Source: JBQTKD01 sp052386455 (GTDB taxonomy: Bacteria; Actinomycetota; Actinomycetes; Sporichthyales; Sporichthyaceae). Taken from it: DNA of 64,000 nucleotides. The DNA lies in assembly GCA_052386455.1 (NCBI GenBank), contig JBQTKD010000061.1:1-64000 (forward strand). Reading direction: 5' to 3'. A program made the position numbers and the translations under genes. The number at the start of each line of letters is the position of its first letter. The stretch's first letter is position 1. The notes below the pieces were generated by a model, which was given only the letters and a program-made list of their open reading frames with translations, did no database searches and was not told the DNA's origin. Shown here in pieces: positions 9,393 to 19,048 of the stretch.

Positions 9393-9604
9393 CCAGCGCC
9401 CCACATCTCGCCGCGTTCGTGGTCGGGGTCGTCTGGCCAGTCGAACGAAGCGAGTTCGGCCAGCGACGCCCGCTGGCGAACGCGCCGTGCCCATACCGCC
9501 TGGTCGAGCGCTTCCTCCACGGTCGCCTTGATGGTGGAGGTACCCAACGCCTCGCGGGCGGCGGCCAACTTGGCATCGTCGATGTCGATCATCCGGCGGG
9601 TCAT
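9389..9604 (-). CDS. vapB: VapB-type antitoxin
   Basis: A 71-residue antitoxin. The N-terminal MIDIDDAKLAAAREALGTST resembles the ribbon-helix-helix VapB/DUF2191 group that binds its own promoter. The C-terminal part is charged and Trp/Asp-rich (ELASFDWPDDPDHERGEMW) and should wrap the PIN toxin. It is first in the operon and overlaps vapC. An inverted repeat 30 nt upstream is a likely autorepression site. Confidence 0.85.
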   Translation of the reverse strand: MTRRMIDIDDAKLAAAREALGTSTIKATVEEALDQAVWARRVRQRASLAELASFDWPDDPDHERGEMWGAG

Positions 9605-9633
9605 ATCGTCAATGTACCTCGGTGATGCACAAA

Positions 9634-9650
9634 GTGTATGGGAGATACAC
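9634..9650. promoter_or_regulatory. Candidate VapBC operator, inverted repeat
   Basis: A perfect 6-bp inverted repeat, GTGTAT - 5 nt - ATACAC, lies 30 nt upstream of the vapB start. VapBC complexes usually bind short palindromes here; the assignment rests on position and symmetry only. Confidence 0.5.
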
Positions 9651-9686
9651 CTCCTACCGCGAGCAACGTGTGTCGTCGGTGTCCGA

Positions 9687-10394
9687 TTAACAGGTGGAGT
9701 GGAAGAGTCCGCCGACCGGCGTCGTTGCGGCCAGCTCGTTGTAGAGCCGCACCGCCTCCCTGGTCTCCGCGACGTGGACCGTCACGCCGCGCCGTTCCAG
9801 GTCGGCGACCGTCTCGGCAGGTACTTGGAGCACGAGGTCCATGCCCCGGCTCAACACCACGGTGGTGGCGCCAGCGGCGAGCAGTTCCTCGACGTCGGCG
9901 ACCTGAGCTCCGGGCCTGTGGCGGGTGCCGGTCTCGTTCCAGTCCCACGTCCGCCCGCCGCCGGGCAAAAGCTTGGCGTCCTTGAGCTCGCCGAGCCCCT
10001 CGACCTCGATCCGGCCCCACTCGATCGCCAGGATTCGAGGGGAGCCGGGTTTGGTCCACGCTCGGCTGCCTCGGTTCCCCCGCTGGAAGGCCTCGAACGT
10101 CACCCAGCCGTCGTCCGCGCCGGAGTCCCGCTCGAAGAGGGAGGCGAGTTGCTCGTACTCGCCGCGTTCGAGCAGGGTTTCGCAGGCGGCGCAGAGGAAG
10201 ACGAATCGGGGGAGGGTCATCCGCTCGCCTTCGTCGCCGTACTCGGCTTCGGGACCGAGCAAGTGGGCCCAGGCGGCGGCGTCGGAAGAACAGAAGAGGC
10301 AGTGCTGCCGATAGGGCAGCAGTTCGTCGAGATCCGCCCAGTTCGGCTCGCGCGGTTGCCAGCGGAACTCCGCTCTGAACTCCGGCTCGCTCAT
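9687..10394 (-). CDS. Mth938/AAMDC-domain protein with N-terminal zinc-ribbon-like region
   Basis: 235 residues in two parts. Residues ~25-90 contain two Cys pairs (HCLFCSS and FLCAACETLL) that suggest a small zinc ribbon. Residues ~110-235 match the Mth938/AAMDC domain: IEWGRIEVEG, GGGRTWDWNETGTRHRPG, VVLSRGM, AETREAVRLYNELA and the terminal VGGLFHSTC. The molecular function of the domain is not established. It lies between vapBC and a broken lipoprotein gene with no evident operon partner. The combination of ribbon and Mth938 is less usual than the single-domain form. Confidence 0.8.
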   Translation of the reverse strand: MSEPEFRAEFRWQPREPNWADLDELLPYRQHCLFCSSDAAAWAHLLGPEAEYGDEGERMTLPRFVFLCAACETLLERGEYEQLASLFERDSGADDGWVTFEAFQRGNRGSRAWTKPGSPRILAIEWGRIEVEGLGELKDAKLLPGGGRTWDWNETGTRHRPGAQVADVEELLAAGATTVVLSRGMDLVLQVPAETVADLERRGVTVHVAETREAVRLYNELAATTPVGGLFHSTC

Positions 10395-10453
10395 CGGCGT
10401 CAGTGTGACACCACCGGCGCGAACGTAGCGGGGCTCCGCTGCGTCCTAGGCGC

Positions 10454-11757
10454 ATGAAGACTGCGCGGAGTGCAGGGCTGGCGCTTGCCGTCGTGATTGC
10501 GACGGCGGGCTGTGGGGTCGCGGCGGGCGCCGGGCCGGAGTACGCCGTGCCCGAGTCCGTGCAGCAGACGCAGGCCGGATGGCAGAAGGTCGCGGCCGGC
10601 CGAACAGTCCGTGGTACGGGGACCTCGTCGCCTGGACCGGTACCGAGGTACTGCTGTTCGGCGGGCCGGTGGACCACGGCGGTGCCCACGGGCCGGCGTC
10701 GAAGCTGCGTACCGAACGGGCGGCGGGTGCCTACGACCCGCAGACGGAATCGTGGCGGCAGCGCGCGGTGGCGCCGTTCTCGCTTGCGCGGGCGCAGATT
10801 GCGGCGACTTCGGAGGGTGCCTACGCCCTGTCCTTCGACAAGGCGGCGTTCGGCCTGAAGGACGGCCGGCTGTGGGAGTACTCGGTGGCGTTGGACTCCT
10901 GGCGCCGGCTCGCGGACCCGCCCATGGGGTCCGCGCACCGCCTGGCCGTGTCGCAGGGGCGCGTGATCGCGTGGACGATCGCGCCGACGGCCGGAACCGC
11001 CTCGGCCTTCCAGATCTACGACCCGGCGACCGACCGCTGGCAGGCCGGCCCGACGCCGGCGGCCGACTACGGCTGGCGGCACCTGGTGGCCCTGGCCGAC
11101 GGGCGCCTGGTGGCGATCGACGCGCCGGCCGGCGCACCGGACAAACCCACCGCGAAGCGCCCCTCGCCGACCTGGCGAGCCGCTGTCCTCGACGTCAGCG
11201 CGACCGCCTGGCGTTCGCTGCCGGACTCCTCGATTCCGGTCGGCGAGTACGGCGGCGGCAACGCGGAGTGGACTGCGATCGGGAACCTCGTCGTCAACGG
11301 CGATCCGCGGACGATCCCCGGCGGCACCGTCGACGGCTCGCCGGACGGAGAAGTTTCCCTTGGCGGCGTCCTCGACCCGACCGCCGGCCGGTGGGAGACG
11401 CTGCCCGACCTGCCCGGCACGCCGCACATTCACCGCAGCAAACCGAAGGACGACCCGAACCCGGACATCGGCTACGACACTCGGGACCTGTTGCGCGCCG
11501 ACGGCCCCCGCCGCACCCTCGCGTACGGGTGGAGCTTCGACCCGGCCGGTCGCACGTGGACCGAGGTCGAATCGATCCCCGGCGACGAGTACGGCCTGCG
11601 CTACTCCACCGAGGTCTGGGCCGGCGACGTGTTCCTGTACTGGGCCAACGCCAAGACGGTCCCGGTGCCGAAGGCGGGTCCGGGCGCGCATACCGACGTC
11701 CGCGAGCAGGTCGGCTGGTCCTGGTCTGCGAGTTCGCGACGAGTCACGGCACCTTGA
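10454..11757 (+). pseudogene. Kelch-like lipoprotein gene with a frameshift
   Basis: The frame starting at ATG 10454 encodes a lipoprotein-type signal (hydrophobic core then ATAGC, Cys ~20) and the start of a mature domain ending near GWQKVAAG. The continuation, RPNSPWYGDLVAWTGTEVLLFGG, is in another frame from about 10595 and runs to 11757 with kelch/galactose-oxidase-like blades (repeated Trp, Gly-Gly and YDP motifs such as GAYDPQTESW and QIYDPATDRW). One missing base in the run of C and G near 10595-10610 joins them. It is either a recent pseudogene or a sequencing error; the rest looks intact. The 3' end overlaps the convergent MDMPI-like gene by 14 nt. Confidence 0.75.
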
Positions 11758-12345
11758 CGAGATCCGGGAGTCGCAGTGCCAGCCACGGCTTGCGGCCGTA
11801 GGCCACCATGCGGCCCGTGAGGGCCGGCCGGACGCGGCCGAGGCGGCCGGTGGCGGCGAGCACATAGGTGCTCGGGTCAGCGCTGACCCTGCAGTCGACC
11901 GGGCCGTCCCAGCCCTGGCCGATGCGCAGGCCGCCGTCGGCGAAGACGAACGTGTAGGTACCCAGGCCGCGCAATCGGACCTGATACGTCGCGGTGGCGC
12001 GCCGGCCCGCGTCGGTGATGAAGTACGGGGCCGCGTGTGCGAAAGCGCCGCGCATCACCAACTCCACGTCGGCCGGGCGAAACGGAAACGGCTCTCGGTA
12101 CGCGCGGGCGAGTTCCCAACCGTGGGCCATCGTCTCGCCGACGGCGAGGGACGCGATGCGCGCGGGCAGCATCGGCACTCCGTCGTTCCACGGCACGGGG
12201 GTCGCGAGGTCGACGGTCGAGAGCGCGGAACGGATGGCGGCGTAGCGGGCGGCGAGGACGTCGGCGATGGGCCGGCCGTCCTCCCAGGCGATGCGCCACG
12301 TCTCGTCGTTGACCTTGGTGACGTGGCCGGGGGTCGTCAGCGACC
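11744..12345 (-). pseudogene. DinB/MDMPI-type (mycothiol-dependent isomerase-like) gene, 5' end deleted
   Basis: About 190 codons resemble the maleylpyruvate isomerase/DinB-like family, metal-dependent proteins often tied to mycothiol: the helix LAVGETMAHGWELARAYREPFPFRP and the C-terminal SCP2-like region (GPVDCRVSADPSTYVLAATGR). The family normally begins 50-70 residues earlier with a helix bearing the first metal-ligand His. Here, at about 12340, the frame runs into the antisense of an NB-ARC ATPase gene. The start and promoter are therefore gone and the gene is probably not expressed as a full protein. Confidence 0.75.
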
Positions 12346-14255
12346 ACGGCGACCCCTTGCGTCTGCTGCTCGACAACTGCGAGCATGTGGTGGATGCCGC
12401 CGCCGAGTTCGCGCACGCCGTCCTCGCGGGAGGGCCGGACGTTGCGATCCTGGCCACCAGCCGCGAGATTCTCGCCGTGCCGGGCGAGAGCGTGGTCCGG
12501 CTCGGAGGCCTGAGTCTCCCGTCCTACACGGATCTGACGGTAGATCAGGTGATGGCGTCGGAGGCCGCCAGGCTGTTCTGCGCCCGCGCCGCCGAGTCCG
12601 CTCCCGGCTTCGCGGTGACCGACGCAAACCTCGACGCGGTGGTGCGCATCTGTCGCTCGCTGGACGGCATCCCGCTGGCGCTGGAACTGGCCGCTGCACG
12701 TGTTCGACTGCTCGGCGCCGCAGCGCTGGCCACCCGGCTCGACGGCCTGTCCCTGGTCGGCCCCCGGACGGCAGACCCCCGCCACCGCACGCTGACCGCA
12801 GCGATCTCGTGGAGCTACGACCTGCTCCCCGAAGCAGAGCGGATCGTCCTGCGTCGCCTCTCGGTCTTCCCGGCTCCGTTCACCCTGGCGGCGGCCGAAG
12901 CCGTCGCCGCCAAGGGGACCGACGGCCCCGAAGGCCCGGCGGCCGGGGAAGTCGTCGACCTGCTGGGCCGCTTGGTCGACAAGTCGCTGGTGCTGACCGC
13001 ACCCGGGGACGGCAACGACCCGTTCTATCGGCTGCTGGAGACCATCCGCCAGTACGGCGCGGCTCGGCTGGCGCAGGAATCGGAGACCGATACGGCCCAC
13101 GCCCGGCTCCGGGACTTCCTGCTCGCGGGCTTCGCCGGCTGGCCCACCCGGGTCTTCGACGTCGACTGGGTGCATTGGGTGGGCCGCGAGATCGAGGCCA
13201 TTCGTGCCGTGCTCGGCTGGGCGGAGGAGCGGGGCGAGTCCGCCACGGTGCTGGCGCTGACCGCGCCGCTGTGGACCTACTGGTCCTGCGCGGGTTCGTT
13301 GCCCGAGGCGATCCCGCTGCTCGAACGCGCTGCCACGCTTCCGTCCGAGCTCGACCCCCTGGCCGCCGGCCAGATTCGCGTCGCCCTCGCCGACGCTCTG
13401 GTGCACCGCGGCCGCGGCGACGCCGAACGGTGCGAACGGCTGTTCCGCGACTCCCTGGCTTTGGTCGAGTCGTGTCCGCACACGTCCAGCGGCGCGCACT
13501 TCCTGTTCGGTCAGTACCTCGCCGGCCAAGGCCGCGTGTCCGAGGGCCTGCCCTACCTCGAGCGCTCCAGCGACCTCGCGGCGGGCGAACCCGCAGGGCC
13601 GCTGCGCTCGATGCTGGCCGCGGTGGTGGCGGCGGTCTATCAGGGCGACGGATCCGAACTCCTCGCTCGGCTGCGGGAGACCGTCGAGCCGTCCCTCGCC
13701 GACCCGGACAACTTCCTCGCGCCGCACCTGCTCGCCTACCACGCGGTTGCCGAAGCGGCCGGCGGCGACCGCGAAGTCGCACTCCGATCGGCCGACGCGG
13801 CCCTGGCGCAGGCCCGAGCATCCGGGTTGCACCAACTGGTGGTGATGGCGCTGGTGCGATCGGTGGAGTGCGCGCTGCTGGTCGGGGCGGTCGACCCCGG
13901 TGAGCCCCTGGGCGAGCTGCTCCATCTGCTCGAGCGGCTCGGCCTGCGGCGCTGGGTGGGGGAAAGCCTCGAACTGGCTGGAATCGTTTTGGAGCGAGCC
14001 GGCGCGCCCGAGGCGGCGGCGACCGCGCTCGGTGCCGCCGCCGCTCGCCGCCACGAACTCAACGAGGGCGCCTCCGGACTCCCGCCCATGGTGGCGCTGC
14101 TGGAGCAGTGCGCCGCATCCGTCGAGGCGGCGCTCGGGGTGGAGTCCGCCGTCGCGGCCCGCCGCCGGGGCGCGGCGCTCGGTGTCGCCGGATCCCTGGA
14201 GTTCGCGATGAGTTCGGTGTGCAGGGGCAGTCGACGTGGGGAAGGCTGCCGGTAG
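12346..14255 (+). pseudogene. AfsR/LuxR-type STAND ATPase gene, 5' end deleted
   Basis: The homologous sequence begins abruptly at the Walker B motif (RLLLDNCEHVVD) and continues through the sensor/winged-helix region (ATSREILAV, CRSLDGIPLALELAAARV, TLTAAISWSYDLL) and TPR-like repeats. The Walker A loop and everything before it are missing, and the frame to the left is antisense to the truncated MDMPI gene. A start at 12267 is available, but it would make a hybrid without a P-loop, so ATP binding is unlikely. The C-terminus has no LuxR HTH, unlike the intact relative at 1.7-4.5 kb. Both genes at this scar probably faced away from a lost shared promoter. Confidence 0.8.
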
Positions 14256-14283
14256 CCACCGGCCAGGAACAGAGGAGACCCGC

Positions 14284-15051
14284 ATGACCGTCCGCCACGA
14301 CGTCCCGCCCGGCGCGCCCTGCTGGGTGGACCTGATGTCCACCGACGTCGAGGGCGCCAAGGCGTTCTACGGCGAGGTGTTCGGCTGGGTCGCGGGGGAG
14401 GGGTCACCCGAGTTCGGCGGCTACGTCAGCTTCGCGCGCAACGACGAGCCGGTGGCGGGCCTCATGGCCTGCATGGACCCGGCGGGTCCGCAGAACGTGT
14501 GGGGCGTCTACCTCGGCGTGGCCGACGCCGATGCCACGGTCGCGCGGGTCAAGGCCAACGGCGGTTCGGTGATCGCCGACTCCATGCCGGTGGGCGAGCT
14601 CGGCACGATGGCGGTCCTCGTCGACTCCGCGCAGGCCGTCTTCGGCATCTGGCAGCCGGGCCTGCACCGCGGCGGCGTCGTCGGTGTGGACGGCGCGCCC
14701 TGCCACTTCGAGCTGCACACCCGCAACTACGACGCGGCGACCGCCTTCTACCGCGACGCCCTCGGCTGGACCGCGAACGTCGTCGCGGACGATCCGGGTG
14801 GCTTCCGGTACTCGGTGCTCGAGGTCGGCGACGGACAGAACGCGGGCATCTACGACGCCGCGAACGACCTGCCCGACGGCGTCCCGGCGCACTGGGCGAT
14901 CTACTTCGCGACTGCGGACGTGGACAAGACCCTCGCGACCATCGCGCGCCTCGGCGGATCCGTCGTCGAGCCGGCGATGGACACGCCCTACGGGCGGCTC
15001 GCCACCGCCGCCGACCCGGCCGGCGCGCTGTTCAAACTCCGGGCGCCGTAG
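14284..15051 (+). CDS. Two-domain VOC (glyoxalase/bleomycin-resistance fold) protein
   Basis: 255 residues with two vicinal-oxygen-chelate modules in tandem: PCWVDLMSTDVEGAKAFYGE for the first and CHFELHTRNYDAATAFYRDALGW for the second, each followed by a beta-alpha-beta repeat. Such proteins are metal-dependent lyases/dioxygenases or binding proteins; no substrate can be read from sequence. ATG 14284 has a GAGGAG site 8 nt upstream, so the extra 16 residues from 14236 are rejected. It lies just after the beheaded ATPase gene. Confidence 0.85.
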   Translation: MTVRHDVPPGAPCWVDLMSTDVEGAKAFYGEVFGWVAGEGSPEFGGYVSFARNDEPVAGLMACMDPAGPQNVWGVYLGVADADATVARVKANGGSVIADSMPVGELGTMAVLVDSAQAVFGIWQPGLHRGGVVGVDGAPCHFELHTRNYDAATAFYRDALGWTANVVADDPGGFRYSVLEVGDGQNAGIYDAANDLPDGVPAHWAIYFATADVDKTLATIARLGGSVVEPAMDTPYGRLATAADPAGALFKLRAP

Positions 15052-15107
15052 CGCGACACCCGCTCGGCGTGGGCGGCGTGGCGCCCCCGATCAGGGAGAC
15101 TGGCTTG

Positions 15108-15494
15108 GTGAGAGGAACGGGGGACCCGGCGCTGCGCCGCGAGCGGAGGCGGTTCTGGTGGCGCGTGCTGCGCAACACCGTGGCGTTCTCGGTGATCGCC
15201 GCCGCGGTCGGCTGGTCGCTCGCTTTTCACCGGAACTACGGGACCTGGCCGTTCCTCGACATCGGCGACCGGATCAGCTGGTGCGGGGTGGACTACGAGC
15301 CCTCGGTCTACGACCTGACCCTGTCCGAGGTCAACGCGAAGAAGCCGCAGCCCGTCGAGCCGCTGTTCCGGTATCCGCCGCACCTGTCCCGGCAGAACGT
15401 GCTCGGGGTGCCGCCGACCCGCGGCTGTCCGGAGAAGCTCTACGTGCGCACCTCGTCGGACCGGTACACCGAGTTCCTGCCCGAGGGAAGCTGA
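15108..15494 (+). CDS. Small single-pass membrane protein, unknown
   Basis: 128 residues: a basic N-terminus (RRERRRFWWRVLRN), one membrane helix (~residues 21-40) and an extracytoplasmic tail with two Cys (SWCGVDYEP and TRGCPEKLY) that could pair. It resembles small membrane proteins seen in many actinobacteria, but I recognise no named family. The GTG start has a GGGAG site upstream. It lies between the VOC gene and the hydrolase-LuxR gene on the same strand, with only 5 nt to the latter, so cotranscription is likely. Confidence 0.65.
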   Translation: MRGTGDPALRRERRRFWWRVLRNTVAFSVIAAAVGWSLAFHRNYGTWPFLDIGDRISWCGVDYEPSVYDLTLSEVNAKKPQPVEPLFRYPPHLSRQNVLGVPPTRGCPEKLYVRTSSDRYTEFLPEGS

Positions 15495-15499
15495 GCGGC

Positions 15500-16591
15500 G
15501 TGGTGACGATGCCGAGGACCCAGTACGCCCGGGCGGACGACGGCGCGCACATCGCCTACCAGGTGGTCGGCGACGCCGGCGCGGCCTTCGACATCGCGCT
15601 GATCCCGCCGTGGTCGTCGCACGTGGAGCTCGGCTGGGAGAACCCCGGCTGGGTCGCCTTCTACGACCGGCTTGCCGCGTTCGCGCGGCTGATCCTGCTC
15701 GACAAGCGTGGCACGGGCCTGTCCGATCGCCTGCCCTCGAACGACGTGCCGAGCCTGGAGCAGCGTTCCCACGACCTGCGGGCGGTCCTGGACGCCGTTG
15801 GGTCGCGGCGCACCACGATGGTGACGCTGTCCGACGGCGGGCCGATGAGCCTGCTGTTCGCGACGACCTACCCCGAGCGCACGCACGCCCTGGTGCTCCA
15901 GTCCTGTTGGGCCCGCGGGATCCGCGGGCCCGACTATCCCTACGGCTGGGACCCGGACGTGTTCGAGGCGTTGGTCGCTCGGGTCGAGGTCGAGTGGGGC
16001 AGCGGCATCGCCGCGTCGCTCATCGTTCCGACGCTGACGGGCGTGCCCGGCGTCGTCGAGGGAATCGCTCGCGTGGAGCGGTACTCGGCCTCGCCCGGTA
16101 CCGCACAGGCCCTGCTGCGCATGGCGTTCGAGGGCGACGTGCGGCACGTGCTGCCGCAGGTGACGGCCCCGACGCTGGTGCTGCATCGGGCCGGCGACTC
16201 GTTCGTCGTGCCCGAGCACGGCCACTACCTCGCCGAGCACATCCCCGGCGCCCGGTTCGTCGAACTGCCCGGCGAGAACCACTGGCCCTACCTGGAGATC
16301 GCCGACGAGATCGCCGACGAGATCGAGGCGTTCCTGACCGGGCACCGTCCCGAGCCGCGCCGGTCGCCGCTGCCCGCGCCTCGTCCGCCCGACGCGTGGG
16401 CGACGCTCTCGCCGGCCGAGCGCAAGGTCGTGGACCTGCTGACCGAGGGGCTGAGCAACGCCGGTATCGCGCAGCGTCTGTGCCTGTCCCGCTACACGGT
16501 GGAAACCCACCTCAAGCACGTGTTCGCCAAGCTCGGCGCCACCTCGCGTACGGAGGTGGCCGCCGAGGCCGCGCGGCGCGCTATCCCTTGA
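15500..16591 (+). CDS. Alpha/beta hydrolase fused to a LuxR DNA-binding domain
   Basis: 363 residues. An alpha/beta-hydrolase domain (~1-275) has a nucleophile elbow-like LSDGGP, an acidic residue in HRAGDSFVVPEH and a His in GENHWPY, so the catalytic triad appears complete. A proline-rich linker leads to a LuxR HTH (LSPAERKVVDLLTEGLSNAGIAQ, TVETHLKHVFAKLGATSRTEV). This suggests a one-component sensor in which a bound or hydrolysed small molecule controls DNA binding. GTG 15500 is used with GAGGGAAG ~10 nt upstream; GTG 15503 and ATG 15509 are alternatives. The 3' end overlaps the convergent SnoaL-like gene by 11 nt. Confidence 0.85.
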   Translation: MVTMPRTQYARADDGAHIAYQVVGDAGAAFDIALIPPWSSHVELGWENPGWVAFYDRLAAFARLILLDKRGTGLSDRLPSNDVPSLEQRSHDLRAVLDAVGSRRTTMVTLSDGGPMSLLFATTYPERTHALVLQSCWARGIRGPDYPYGWDPDVFEALVARVEVEWGSGIAASLIVPTLTGVPGVVEGIARVERYSASPGTAQALLRMAFEGDVRHVLPQVTAPTLVLHRAGDSFVVPEHGHYLAEHIPGARFVELPGENHWPYLEIADEIADEIEAFLTGHRPEPRRSPLPAPRPPDAWATLSPAERKVVDLLTEGLSNAGIAQRLCLSRYTVETHLKHVFAKLGATSRTEVAAEAARRAIP

Positions 16592-16979
16592 TGCCGAGCT
16601 GTTCGAAGAAGCCCTGGTTGTCCCAGTAGGCCTCCACCGCGGCGAGCTGCCCGCCGGCCAGCCGGATGACGTGGGCCCCACGAACCCCCGCCCGCCCACC
16701 GGTGGGCTCGATCCCGAGCAGCGCGCCGGTCATCGTTCCGGTGAACGTCCACTGCGCCGCGACGACGTCCCCCTCGCGAGCGACCACCTTCCAGCCGTAG
16801 GTGCAGTCGGGGAACGCGGCGAAGAACAGCGCGGCAAACTCGCCGATCGCCGTCCCGGTCAGGCCCGGCGCACCGGGTGCGGTGTAGGTGCCGTTGGGCG
16901 CGAAGCACGCGACCATTGCGGCCGGGTCCCGCTCGGCCCAGCTGCGTTCGAAGTTCTCTACGACGTCGTGGTTGGACAC
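16581..16979 (-). CDS. SnoaL-like/NTF2-fold protein
   Basis: A 132-residue NTF2-like protein: NFERSWAERDPAAMVACFAPNGTY, FPDCTYGWKVVAREGDVVAAQWTFTGT and AYWDNQGFFEQLG are typical of ester-cyclase/SnoaL-like polypeptides. Function could be catalytic or binding. The GTG start (VSNHDVV) has AGGAGA 7-8 nt upstream and is preferred to the upstream ATG 17054. It precedes the convergent hydrolase-LuxR gene and follows the acyl-CoA ligase on the same strand. Confidence 0.8.
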   Translation of the reverse strand: MSNHDVVENFERSWAERDPAAMVACFAPNGTYTAPGAPGLTGTAIGEFAALFFAAFPDCTYGWKVVAREGDVVAAQWTFTGTMTGALLGIEPTGGRAGVRGAHVIRLAGGQLAAVEAYWDNQGFFEQLGIKG

Positions 16980-17064
16980 GGATTCTCCTGGCTCTCGGTC
17001 CGGGTGGCCGTGGTGGGCCACGGATCGACCTTGGCAAGCCGGCCGCGCCGGCACATCCCTGGAA

Positions 17065-18660
17065 TCAGGTAACCCGGCCCGTGCCGGTCGGTTGCTCTCG
17101 CAGGACGTTCTTGCGAATCTTGCCCGACGCGGTGAGCGGGAACGCGTCGACGAAGGTCCAGGAGGCCGGGGTCTTGTAGGCGGACAGGTGCGCGCGGCAG
17201 AACGCGTGCAGTTCTTCGCCGGTGGGCGCAGTACCCGCGACAGGGCGGACGTACGCCGCGACCGTCTCTCCCCACTGCGGGTCCGGCCGCCCGACGACGG
17301 CGACTTCGGCGACGGAGGGATGGGTCTGCAGCAGCTCTTCGATCTCGCGGGGATAGATGTTCTCTCCGCCGCGAATGATCATGTCCTTGAGCCGGCCCTC
17401 GACCCGCAGGCAGCCATCCGCGTCCATCGAGGCGAGGTCTCCCGTGTGGTACCAGCCGTCGGCGTCGATCACCGCCGCCGTTGCCTCGGGCGCCTCGTAG
17501 TAGCCCTCCATCGTCAGGTACCCGCGCGCGCAGAGTTCGCCGACGGTGCCGATGGGAGCGGGTTCGCCCGTGGCCGGGTCGGCGATCATCACCTCGGTGT
17601 GCGGCAGCGGCGTGCCGAGCGTCTCGGTGCGGATCTCCGCGGGGTCCTCCGGAGACGTCGCGGTGACGATCGGCGAGGTCTCGGTCGTGCCGAACACGAT
17701 CGACATGCGTCCGCCGATCCGGCGCTCCGCCTCCCGCGCCACATCGGCCGGCACGGGCGAACCCCCGGAGAACAGGCAGCGGATCGAGGACAGGTCGCGC
17801 TGCTCGAGCGAGGGATGGGCGAGCAGGGCGACCAGCATCGTCGGAACTCCGCCGCTGATCGTGACCCGCTCGGCCTCCATCAGCTCGAGCTGCAGGCCGG
17901 GTTCGAACTGCGTCAGGTAGACGATCGTCGCTCCATGGGTCAGCGCGCCGAGCACGCCCATCCCGCAGCCGGCGGTGTGGAACAGGGGCATCGGCCACAC
18001 GAACACGTCCTCGGCGACCACGCCCATGCGCTCCGCGCAGAGGTAGGCGTTGGCGACCATCCCGTGATGGCGCAGCAGCACGCCCTTCGGGAAGCCGGTG
18101 GTGCCGGAGGTGTACTGGATCTGCACCCGGTCGCTCGGCTGCACGGCGGGCAGCTCGGCGGTCGAGTCGCCAACGGCGACGAACTCGTCGAACTTCTCCA
18201 GGGCGACGACCTCGCGCAGCTCGGGCAGCTCGCCGCGGACCTCCTCGACGATGCGCGCCATCGGGTTCCCGCGGTACTCGGCGACGTGGAACAGTCCGGC
18301 GCTGCGCGACTGCCGCAGCACGTAGGCGAGCTCGCTCGCCTGATAGGCGGGATTGACGGTGACCAAGACGAGCCCGGACAGCGCCGCGCCGTACTCGAGG
18401 AGGATCCACTCCAGCGAGTTGCCCGACCACACCGCGACGTGCTCGCCGGGTTCGAAGCGGGTCAGCAGCGCGCGGGCGATCTGCTCGGCCCGTTCGAGGA
18501 GCTCGGCGTAGGTAAGGGTGCGCCGTGGGCCGTGGGTTCCCTCGACGATCGCTCGCCGGTTCGGCGCCGCCGCTGCGGCCGCGCGCAGCGCATCGCCGAT
18601 GGTCCTTGCTTCCAGCCGCGTGGAGGTGTCTCCGCTGCGGTAGGAGAGGGTTTCGGTCAT
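17065..18660 (-). CDS. AMP-binding acyl-CoA ligase (fatty-acid CoA synthetase)
   Basis: 531 residues of the ANL superfamily, forming acyl-AMP then acyl-CoA. P-loop-like YTSGTTGFPKG, then FGTTETSP, YHTGDLASMD, the hinge GRLKDMIIRGGENIYPREIE and the terminal catalytic lysine in LTASGKIRKN are all present. It is full length and most similar in design to medium/long-chain FadD-type enzymes; the acid is unknown. ATG 18660 overlaps the stop of the upstream secreted-protein gene (ATGA), so the two are translationally coupled, an odd pair for a cytosolic ligase. Confidence 0.9.
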   Translation of the reverse strand: MTETLSYRSGDTSTRLEARTIGDALRAAAAAAPNRRAIVEGTHGPRRTLTYAELLERAEQIARALLTRFEPGEHVAVWSGNSLEWILLEYGAALSGLVLVTVNPAYQASELAYVLRQSRSAGLFHVAEYRGNPMARIVEEVRGELPELREVVALEKFDEFVAVGDSTAELPAVQPSDRVQIQYTSGTTGFPKGVLLRHHGMVANAYLCAERMGVVAEDVFVWPMPLFHTAGCGMGVLGALTHGATIVYLTQFEPGLQLELMEAERVTISGGVPTMLVALLAHPSLEQRDLSSIRCLFSGGSPVPADVAREAERRIGGRMSIVFGTTETSPIVTATSPEDPAEIRTETLGTPLPHTEVMIADPATGEPAPIGTVGELCARGYLTMEGYYEAPEATAAVIDADGWYHTGDLASMDADGCLRVEGRLKDMIIRGGENIYPREIEELLQTHPSVAEVAVVGRPDPQWGETVAAYVRPVAGTAPTGEELHAFCRAHLSAYKTPASWTFVDAFPLTASGKIRKNVLREQPTGTGRVT

Positions 18661-18995
18661 CCCTCGCGGCCCAGGACTCCGCCCTGGGGAATGCGCACGC
18701 TTTGGAACTGGGTGGTCAGCTCGGAGCTGTCCGGGACCGGAACGCCGAAGCCCTGGCAGTTCGGCGAGGTGTAGATGACGACGACCTTGCCGGTGTTGTT
18801 CGCCAGGTACGCCCCGTCCTTGGTCTCCTGGCAGGCGCCGAGGTTCGCCGCGTTGATGCGCGCGGTGGTCCCGGCTTTGTCCTTCCAGACGAACTCGGCG
18901 GGTGCGGCCGCGACGGCCGGCGCGCTCGCGGCGCACGTGGAGACAGCGCCCAGCGCTGCGGCTACGAGGAGCGAACGACGTCTCACACCGTCCAT
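18657..18995 (-). CDS. Small secreted two-Cys protein
   Basis: 112 residues: signal peptide (RRRSLLVAAALGAVSTCAASAPAVAAA) and a ~80-residue mature domain with ANLGACQETKDGAYLANNTGKVVVIYTSPNCQGFG, likely one disulfide. Resembles no family I know. The stop overlaps the ligase ATG by 4 nt. Convergent neighbours are absent; the gene to the right is divergent and starts 54 nt away, so both must share a short promoter region. Confidence 0.7.
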   Translation of the reverse strand: MDGVRRRSLLVAAALGAVSTCAASAPAVAAAPAEFVWKDKAGTTARINAANLGACQETKDGAYLANNTGKVVVIYTSPNCQGFGVPVPDSSELTTQFQSVRIPQGGVLGREG

Positions 18996-19048
18996 ATTCG
19001 CCCCAGATACCCCCTTTGGTCGAGTGGCGGGACGTACGGTGTTGTGCG

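Noticed and set aside
16888..18774. 628-codon plus-strand frame over the acyl-CoA ligase
   Set aside because: Antisense shadow; the minus-strand ligase has all ANL motifs.
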